Source: Blasia pusilla (lineage: Eukaryota; Marchantiophyta; Marchantiopsida; Blasiales). Taken from it: 64,000 nt of DNA. Positions 56,212 to 64,000 of the stretch are shown here, piece after piece; the first letter of the stretch is position 1; every line of letters starts with the position of its first letter. Where the stretch lies: assembly GCA_050084515.1 (NCBI GenBank), contig CM114274.1, positions 42,284,001 to 42,348,000 on the forward strand, given 5' to 3'. The position numbers and the translations under genes are program-made. Under the pieces are notes generated by a model. That model did no database searches, was not told where the DNA came from, and was given only the letters and a program-made list of their open reading frames with translations.

Positions 56212-57271
56212 ATGCAACTGCTGTGGCTGGCCTTGACTGCGGCCGTGCTGCTTGGTCTGGCCCAGATTAGCGAAGCGCAGCAGTGTGGGTCTCAAGCTGG
56301 AGGTGCAGTTTGCGCCAACGGCTTGTGCTGCAGTAAGTACGGCTATTGCGGAACTACGTCAGACTACTGTGGGACAGGATGCCAAAGCCAATGCTCCAGT
56401 GGAACCCCTTCTGGAGGGGTGGCTCCAGCGGCAAAGCATCGTTCTACTCACCTCCATACACTCGTAAGTCTCTTCGTAATCCCCACCACACGACTTCCAT
56501 AGCCGTGCGAGAATCTATGCTCTCCCGTTAGCAGCTGCGGATTCTGCCATTTACTCCTGTAGAACTTGCATCCTCTACGATGAGTGAGCAGATCCACTAA
56601 CCGGTCACGGTTGAATCAAGCTCGATCCAGTGTCCTCTAGTGAAACGATCCAGAGAACCCGTCAAGCTTCCAATGCAGGCAGCGGTAACAACGTAAAGTA
56701 GGTGTTCGTAGTTTATGAAGTGAAGTATATAGATGCGGTTGGTTTCGGAATTATTCAGGCCACCTACAATCGCCTTGGACGTTCCCGTCCACGGATGGGA
56801 TTTCCGTAAGCCACTCAAAGCCCTAATTGACTAGCCCTACTACGAGTCGGTGGTCATCCAACTACGCAGAGTTTGCTTCGTACAATTGGAATCTCCTCCT
56901 CTTGACATGAATGAATCTATTGCCATTGAATCGGATGTCCATCCAGATTGACGTAATAGGTGTCCGTGATCGCAGCATCGGCGTACTACGGGAACGACCA
57001 GAACCAGTTCCCTGCAAACCAGTACTTCGCAGCTGGAGGCGACAGTTCAACAGCGAACATCTAGAATAACGGGAAGAACTGCGTGAAATATTTCAATATC
57101 CAGTGCACGGGTAATGGCTGCAGAAACTCCAAGTCGATCCGAGTGAAAATAGTGGACCGCTGCCCGAACGGATGTGTCGGAGGACGAGCGTTTGATCTGT
57201 CGGAGTCCGCTTTCAATGCCGTTGCAGATCTGTCAGTCGGAGTTATTACCGTGAAATACTCACCTGCTTAG
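56212..57271 (+). pseudogene. Secreted hevein (CBM18) plus EG45-like barrel protein, frameshift and TAG
   Basis: Predicted apoplastic chitin-binding defence protein. Exon 1 is 56212-56463: signal peptide ([15 protein letters not shown], cleavage after SEA), then a complete hevein domain starting [12 protein letters not shown] and running through CCSKYGYC to CQSQC, eight cysteines. A Gly/Ser linker follows, then [10 protein letters not shown], the start of an EG45/plant natriuretic peptide-type double-psi beta-barrel. The intron is 56464-56975 (donor C/GTAAGT, acceptor GATCGCAG). Exon 2 (56976-57271) carries the rest: PSAYYGNDQNQFPAN, KYFNIQCTGNGC, VKIVDRCPNGC, AFDLSESAFNAVA and a terminal VITVKYS. 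Lesions: one G appears lost from a G run at about 56415-56418 in the linker, moving the barrel out of frame, and codon 57062-57064 is TAG where the family has Trp before NNG. The Cys usual before Tyr-Gly is Tyr. The barrel is EG45-like, not the barwin barrel of class I PR-4 proteins. Confidence 0.88.
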
Positions 57272-59540
57272 CTGAGCAGGGCAAGAAGGTTGTGGATGGG
57301 TCATCCTGGAGGGGCTGCTTGGGCATAGGAATAGCACCACAATAAGTCGGCAGATTCAATGCTGATTATCATCTCGGATATCATTTAGGAATAGCTTTCA
57401 GGGTTTAGGGATAGCATTTCCTTCGCACGCTATCATAAGCGTTGGGAAGGATAGTCTAATGTGTGAAGTATATTGCTACATGCTCATCTTGGCATGAATA
57501 AATTATTACCAATTTGTGATGTATATTTTGGTGAGGTCGTAACCATTTCAAATGTGAAATGGTGAGTATGAGAGGTGGGAGTATAGAATTCGCTCCATAG
57601 ACACCATGGATAGTGATATCATCGTGATTGGGAAGACAAAACAAATCGTCTAGATTCCTCTAAAGAGAGAAATCTACCACCAAGCTATAGATTTCTCTTG
57701 GAAAAATTTCAGAACTGAAAATAAATCGTAAAATAGGAATTTAAAATAGGCTACCATAAAAGAAGAACATCACTTCATCTCCATCAGAAATTAAGAGAAA
57801 TTTTAGTAAGACTAGGTATTTTTGGAAAAAAATCAAGATTGTAATATTTAAAAGTTATTATGAGTGACCCTCTAACCTAAAAGAGTTTTTTTAACAATTT
57901 AGAAAGCTTTCTTGAGCACATTTTTATAGAACTAAGATAAAAGTTTAGCAAGTACACTCCAATACTTTAGACTTTCACTTTTCTATGGGCCACATCAAGA
58001 CTCTTAAAATTTGATTTAAATGTTAAAAGTAACTTCTTGATTTGCCTCACGCAAGGAAACTCTTTAGTGGCAGGAGTTTAGTTTCCCACCCCATGAGAAT
58101 GAGAGCGCCCCACACCAATTATGTACATTCCCCATGGTTGGTACACCAAAAAGCTTAGTAAATTCTTTCATATGAAATTAGTTCTTTGTTGATAATGATG
58201 ATGACTTACCCAATGATTATGACTACTAAATTTTTAAAAGCAAGTTTAATGTGTTTGAGGTTTTCTCTATTTACCATTCCTACTGTTGAATTTTTTGACT
58301 CCATGATTTTTTATATCTTTCCATAACTTCAAGGCGGGAAAAGACGATGCAAGGCCACTTCTTTACTGTCATAGGGGATCTACTGAGACCTAAGACCTTT
58401 AAGCTACAAACCTATGACTTGAGTAACAATGAATGACTATCAAAAGGTGTATTTAAATGATCTATGAAAAGAGGTTCTCTAGTAAGAAGTATTGTCCCAC
58501 CAATGATGGCAACACAACATATTTCTTGTCACAACACAATGTATGTCTTGAGGGGGAGAATTCATCTATTCCACCAAGAGGGGGATTTTTTTGGGGTTTG
58601 GACACTATAGTATGAGTGTTTGCCTTTCCAAATAAGATGACACTCATATCAAATACACCCTACCAAATATAGGTCCAGTATTTGAGGGAAGTGAACAAAG
58701 CCATTGAGAGCAGCTGGACTAGATGGGGAATAGCAGGACTTTGATCTCCCGATAAGTTTTGAGTACATCAGGTCTAAACTCAAACCGGGTTAAAAGCCGA
58801 ATTCCCATAGCATCAATACCTCCCTTTCAAGATCCGTATCTTCCCAAGAACTACCCCTTCAAAATTGCAGCAATTTGTATCCTGCCGCAATCTACTAGTA
58901 CCGGGTAGGAAATGCATGCAATTACGTTGGCAGCCGATTCGTTGTTGGCCCCCCGTCTTCTTTCTGGCCACGATGGTGGGGACAGGTACTTCAGCGGCCA
59001 TCGACAACCAACAAGTATGAGGTAGGTTGAGGGAAGGCGTCACATTCCGATTAGACTTAGAATCCACAACTTTCTTATCTCAGTGGTTGTGGACCGTCAA
59101 TCTGCAGCTGATGTGCAGATATATAAACTAGCGGGGAGTGTGGACTTATCAGTTTTGATTATGAGCACGTTGGTCAGTCAGTATGGGTACGATTTTAGAA
59201 CGCTTGGTTTATGGTACGTAGCTAGGAAATAAACGGCTTTTTCCCAAAGGGTACGTAAAGTCTTATGCACAGCTTATTCCGATTTCGCATGATATTGGTT
59301 TACATGTCTGAAGTAAGCTATGAGGAGAGGAAATGAATTCTCAAGTTGAGATTATGCACGCAAATATGATTATGAATGGCCCTTGACCTGTGGCTAGATA
59401 AGAATGAACGAGATGATGTCGATATGTGTACCTATTCTAGAATCTTACAACTGGCTTGAGTATAGATCTAAACGCAATTTCCTTTCCGCGCTTTCAATTG
59501 GAAATGGAGAACAGTCTTACTGAAACTGATTCTGTATGTG
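57272..59540. other. Intergenic, no gene recognised
   Basis: AT-rich in 57.6-58.6 kb, more balanced after that. A 'tagatttctctt' inverted pair lies at about 57665-57695 ('agagagaaatcta' and 'tagatttctctt'). A 'tatataaact' at about 59121 has no gene close behind it. Confidence 0.5.
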
Positions 59541-59548
59541 TATAAGAT
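59541..59548 (+). promoter_or_regulatory. Possible TATA box of the small secreted-protein gene
   Basis: TATAAGAT, 89 bases before the ATG at 59630, a usual plant spacing. Confidence 0.4.
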
Positions 59549-59629
59549 CTTCCCTCACATTGTACAGATACATCCTCATCTGAAGCTTGAGTTAATCGAA
59601 ACTTAAACTCAATCAAGCCAAGTAGAGTC

Positions 59630-60167
59630 ATGAAGGGGGCACCCGCAGCAATCCTGATGATGCTGGCTCTGCTAGCACTGTTCCAGCTCGCCCTTGCGGT
59701 GGACATCATCGAATACTCTAATAACAGAGAGTGCTCAGGACGCGGGTACTGGTGGAGTGGCATCGCGCTAAGCGTTTGGTACGACTTCAGGACCGTGGGT
59801 CCCATCCTCTTCCCGAATGCTGGCTCCTGCCAGAATTGCAATGTTTACAAACGCGGGACACGCCCGGCCTTTGTAAACATTGCAATTCTGGCAGGCCTAC
59901 GTCGGTGGAGGCCTCACCAGCGGTGCGTACTTTAACATCTGCAGACGCCGGTTGCTCCAGGCGTATCTTGAGACCAGCAATTCCTTCCAAGGCCAGCAAC
60001 CCACCAGGGTCGTATACACCGAGGATGCCACCAAAGGCCACTGGGTGTTAAGACAGGGAGCGCCACAGACCTCTTTGCGGAAATGGAGACTCTTCCCCAG
60101 AATGAGAAAGCTGCTTGGTTCTAGGCTTGTGGGGCGTCGTTCGTACCCGCCACCTCTGGAGAGATAA
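59630..60167 (+). pseudogene. Small secreted Cys-containing protein gene split by a palindrome
   Basis: From the ATG at 59630 the frame gives a textbook signal peptide (MKGAPAAILMMLALLALFQL, then ALA) and a mature start VDIIEYSNNRECSGRGYWW, and continues to NAGSCQ at 59831. There it enters an inverted repeat (59826-59895). After the repeat, protein-like sequence resumes in another frame (AYVGGGLTSGAYFNIC, from 59895) and stays open to 60167. If the 61 bases from 59834 to 59894 are treated as an insertion, the two parts become one frame. I do not recognise the family; secreted Cys-rich peptides of about this size are often antimicrobial or crystallin-fold proteins, but that is speculation. A TATA-like word precedes it. 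Confidence 0.55.
59826..59895. repeat. Perfect inverted repeat, 26-bp arms, 18-base loop
   Basis: Arms 59826-59851 ('cctgccagaattgcaatgtt' plus 'tacaaa') and 59870-59895 are exact reverse complements. The loop 'cgcgggacacgcccggcc' is very GC-rich and can itself pair (GGG with CCC). The first arm begins within coding sequence of the small secreted-protein gene. Confidence 0.97.
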
Positions 60168-60326
60168 CGGTCGTCGAACAGACTAAGGCACCTTTCTGGC
60201 GATCGTATGTACCTTCATATCTGCACAGATCTGCCGATGCGTGGGTCGTCGTAGATTGGGTGACGTTTTTCTCAGGTAGAAATGTTGGATTCCACGTTCA
60301 TGCCCACCCTCGGTCGATCTAGGCGA

Positions 60327-60357
60327 GATAACTATAGGACGCGATCCTATAGTTATC
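60327..60357. repeat. Perfect inverted repeat, 13-bp arms, 5-base loop
   Basis: 'gataactatagga' (60327-60339), loop 'cgcga', then its exact complement (60345-60357). It lies some 430 bp downstream of the larger hairpin. Confidence 0.95.
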
Positions 60358-60489
60358 CGAAGGCTCCTGCCCCAGAAACCCGACTCTACTACTTCGTAAT
60401 TTCTTGGTTCCCACTTAGGACTAGCAGCTTTGATCGGGACCAAGTCGACACCAAGTTACCACTATGTGTGGGTGGCACAACTGCATAGC

Positions 60490-63400
60490 CGAATTGAATA
60501 TTGGACTCTTTCTTCTGACTGGCTGAATGGCTGTTAAGGATTCTATCTTTTGCGCTGGAGACTGTTTTGTTTGTTCGAATATTTAAGTGTGTAATCTGAA
60601 TTCAACTGCCGGCAAGCAGCATCCCCAAGGAAAAGAAAACCAGTTTACGTAGATCCGCATACCTCTGGAATATCATCCAACAAGATTCCTGTCAAACCTC
60701 ACAGGCAATCCAGCATTCTACGATCAACTAGCCATATATCCAGGGTTATCATATTGATAAGTGTTTTTCTGTATAGATCAATGGTCGTGTAGATAGTCTA
60801 TCATCAAATATATATAAAGAGATATATATTTGAGGTGTGTATTCTTGAATTTCTTTTCTTGCCTACAGAAAAGTTCCGTTCCATTTGGTTTCATTCAAAA
60901 AATTATTCTTTAAATTCTACTACTTTCAGTTTCAGTGGGCAGTAATTATTTCAATAACGAATTTTCAAATAGCATCACCCTGTGTGTTTTTTTGGGATAA
61001 GTGAACTGCACTATGAGTGTAATCATATTTGTCCTGAATCTCTGAGATTTGTGGACCGATAAAGACGCGTCTCATTGTCGCTAAAGTGGAGTGGAAAAAT
61101 TTCAACACATTCATTTTTAGAATGCAAATCCAACAATAGCGATTTTACCCAAAATCCTTCCCGTCAGATCGAAAGCTAAGAAATTGTGACCGTTGGTGTG
61201 CCAGAAGCCTTTATCAGTGATCAAACCTGTGGGAGAAAAGAATGGCAAGATAGTAAGGACATAATTACAGATACTTTACTAATAATCGCATAGTGCGTCA
61301 TAAACTTCCGGAACAGAATATCTTTCCGATATTCAGAGGTGTACTCAGCTTGACGAGCTAAACAAGATCTGGAACGTTACGTTACAGTAGAATGTTGGTA
61401 ATCACGCGGAGGTGGGCTTGAGGGCTTTCCCACACCTATCGCATCTGGAATCCGAAGAAAGGGGAGACCAGCATGAATTAAAGTGGATCGAAAATCCTTT
61501 TACTTTTATTCTTTTCACCTGGTCGTGATCTTGGAGTTCCTCCGAAATAAAAAACTGGGGAGAACAGAAAGAAAATCCTGGGGAGTGGAAAGAATCGAAC
61601 ATTACTACCAAGACGATCTTCGTTATCCATTGGGCATGGTGTTTTGCTGGAACCAGTTGTAGTTAAGAAATAGAGAAGACAATCACCCAATGTTCAAACC
61701 TCTTACCTTCTCATCTCGTCGTAGTTAATGGGATAATGATGATAGAGATAAAACCCATGTCCACTTGTGACAATCTTACCACGTATGCCCCACTAACGTA
61801 TGCCCCACTAACTGGCAATCTTCTTTTTTGGGCCCCCGAATGTATCAGTGAAGGAACGGATGAAAGCGGCCCATCTGAGACTCAACAACACGAGCTATTG
61901 TTCATAATGAGAAAGCAGCTAACATTCGGATTCCAAACCCCCGAAAAATTGGGCGGATGTGCTCACTAATTTCTCTTTCCAAAAAAATTTCGAGACGTAA
62001 ATTAATAATGGAAGTAGAATAAATTAGTGAGAATCCTTATGTGTGTATGTTTTGAGACACGCATATAACGGTGGACAAGTACCACAAATAAGTAATGTGT
62101 TCCAATGTGGACTCAAGAGCGTAGGAAAACTTCAGTTAGAGCTTTATATCTGGATGCTCCATCGATTAACTGTGTGAAAATCAGGAAAATCGTGTGTACC
62201 AGCCTCAACCTCACTGGCCAATGAAGCTTAACCTCCACTGCAATCGCTTTAGATCACTGCCCTATACCTTTTTACTCTACTCATCTGATCGCGTGTGTAG
62301 GAAAAGAGAATTTTCAATCGAAATCCAATTCGACGCTCCATTCCATAGCTGGAATGAAAGATTTAGAGCAAGTTTCAGAGCTGACTAGAAAGGTGAAAGT
62401 GGTATTCTGAGCTGTGTGGCAGACGCCTTCAATACATGTGCAGACCGAAAGACCCTGATGCTAGACATGGACGGAAGAATGCAACTGGGAAAAACTAAGA
62501 AAATTTTGTGGTAACTCTGCAATCGCGGATCACATTGCCCAAGTAGTCCATCGACCTACAGAGTTGAATTTACAACTTCCTGAGCAGAATTTATCCAGTC
62601 CAAAATCTCGTGCAATGCGAAGAGGTCCACTTTTGAATGATTACGGCAGGAAATAACCAGATCAATCCAAATAGAATATAACGACTCATACAAATCTCCT
62701 GTTGTATGGGTCAACTTACCAACTTCTGATGTCAGTGGATATTTTAATTTTCAATATGCTCGTAAATTTTCTTCGATGCAAATTCCTGGCTAATTATAAT
62801 TTGGTGAGTGTCAGCAGGAAGCTCCTAGTGTAGGAACGTGAAATGATTATAAGGGTGCGGACACAAAGAAGACGATGATCATGATCCCGCCATCCTCCTC
62901 CTCCCCATCTCTGCGAATCCAACGAGTCATCACACAAATGCACGTCTCTAGCGTCTTGGAGTATTTTTTCCCACACCAATCCTTCGTGAATATTTGAACA
63001 AAGCTCGCTGCCTTGCTGATGGTTCGGCGGCAGGTATTAGTTGTTGGCGTAGAGGTTGTCGCCCAATAGCACGAAGGCTCATGACATGAAGAACCTGTTT
63101 CTTCGTGGTAACTAAACATAACGTAGAAAAGTTCAAACAAACTAACTTTCATTCTACCAATGACATTAAAGTTTTTGGAATAGTTACCAGTTTGTAAAAA
63201 GCATCCGGGCTGTCCACTAGGATTGTAACTAGCAACCGCTTACCTCCTATCCAATGTTCTTATATCCTCCACAACATATCCTCATCCTAACTTCATGAGG
63301 AGATATGCTCTATCATAGAGTTGTGTACCTATACTTCAAAACTTCCATGTATTTTCTCCTCCTCAACACTCTAAATGGACGATAATGGAGTTTGTTATCC

Positions 63401-63520
63401 CCAACACTCTAAATGGATTAGGTGGCACTCCTAAGTAGGACTTTGAGAATCTGAGAATGGGTGGTTGGAATGAGTTGTTGGTGGTTGAGTATGTTATTTT
63501 TGTCCAAAACTGCATCCATG
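60490..63520. other. Intergenic, no gene recognised
   Basis: Mixed composition, short frames only. Near 61781-61812 'acgtatgccccactaac' is duplicated in tandem, and 'caacactctaaatgga' occurs at 63363 and 63402. Confidence 0.5.
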
Positions 63521-63528
63521 TTCTTTTA

Positions 63529-63900
63529 CACGGAGGCTCTCAACCAACATGTTGAGTCCTCTCTCCAAATAGGTGTCCACGTAGTATACAAAGTGGGTAT
63601 GGGATAAGCAATTCTCATCTACTATCATCTGTTCATGGTTTATGAGAGCTTTAGCTATTGTTTGAGAGCCTCCGTGATTACCGACAATGGATACTCACAA
63701 AAAATCGCCACATGTTCGAGCTTTGCAAATAATTTTCAACTTTAGCCGCCTACGTCTAAGGTATCTTGGCGCACCCAATGTTAATAGCTGCCAAGCAAGA
63801 AGACTTTGCGCGGACTAAGATATAGATAGGGATAAGTGGCAAGTTGAAAATTAGTTGCAAAGCTCGAACATTTGGCGATTTTTGTGAGTATCCATTGTCG
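63529..63900. repeat. Nested inverted repeats, MITE-like
   Basis: Outer pair: 'cacggaggctctcaa' at 63529-63543 and its complement at 63662-63676. Second pair: 63682-63742 ('cgacaatggatactcacaaa' onward to 'caactt') and its near-complement 63841-63900, arms of about 60 bp with few mismatches, 98 bases apart. The second pair has the size and form of a miniature inverted-repeat element of about 220 bp; the first pair interlocks with its left side. No clear target duplication seen. Confidence 0.8.
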
Positions 63901-64000
63901 TACCTCTATTGTATTGATTAAATATTTTACACGGCTTTTCTTTTCTTCTACGGCTAAGAATATGTTTCCAACGGCTAAGCCTTTAATTAGAGTAGAGGGC

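Noticed and set aside
56208-56270. ATG at 56208 as start of the hevein gene
   Set aside because: It is out of frame with the signal peptide and hevein domain and soon meets a stop; the ATG at 56212 gives the signal peptide.
55897-56295. 132-codon minus-strand frame
   Set aside because: It overlaps the leader and first exon of the hevein gene on the opposite strand and has no recognisable motif.

Overview
This window is nuclear DNA of a land plant. It holds plant gene families (an HKT cation transporter with two phase-matched introns, two germin-like cupins, a hevein-domain protein joined to an EG45/expansin-type barrel) inside a large excess of decayed plant transposons (Ty3/gypsy chromovirus, CACTA, Helitron, foldback DNA). 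The HKT and the hevein-EG45 protein look unlike typical angiosperm sequences, so a non-flowering lineage such as a lycophyte or fern is my guess. That is inference only.

Layout. 1-9.8 kb: repeats (about 300-bp tandem units, a 1-kb dispersed repeat, a 24-bp minisatellite) and a dead CACTA TNP2 transposase on the minus strand (about 6.95-8.29 kb). 9.853-12.663 kb: a foldback-type element with terminal inverted repeats of about 530 bp and a second nested palindrome. 12.664-19.971 kb: a minus-strand Ty3/gypsy chromovirus with a complete 3' LTR, polypurine tract, broken gag-pol and a truncated 5' LTR. It abuts the foldback element base for base. 19.972-20.977 kb: the inverted partner of the 1-kb repeat at 3.55 kb. 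21.787-24.963 kb: an HKT gene on the minus strand, three exons, one in-frame TAG. 25-40.9 kb: AT-rich repeat-laden DNA with a 68-bp tandem array, a solo LTR, a Ty3/gypsy RT relic, a gag-like relic and a 106-bp tandem array. 40.898-43.784 kb: two divergent germin-like genes, one broken by a single TGA and one intact. 44-53 kb: intergenic DNA with a dead Helitron Rep (47.2-48.9 kb), a hairpin and a 102-bp tandem array. 53.5-60.2 kb: a more GC-rich stretch with perfect palindromes, a hevein-EG45 gene (frameshift plus TAG) and a small secreted-protein gene interrupted by a 26-bp-arm palindrome. 60.5-64 kb: intergenic, ending in nested inverted repeats.

There is no operon logic. The host genes share a stress/defence flavour (Na+/K+ transport, germin, chitin binding, secreted Cys protein). 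Of five recognisable host genes only the germin-like gene at 43.07 kb reads through intact. The other four each carry one or two small lesions in otherwise well-kept frames, which is the most distinctive property of the window: either recent pseudogenisation or consensus errors.
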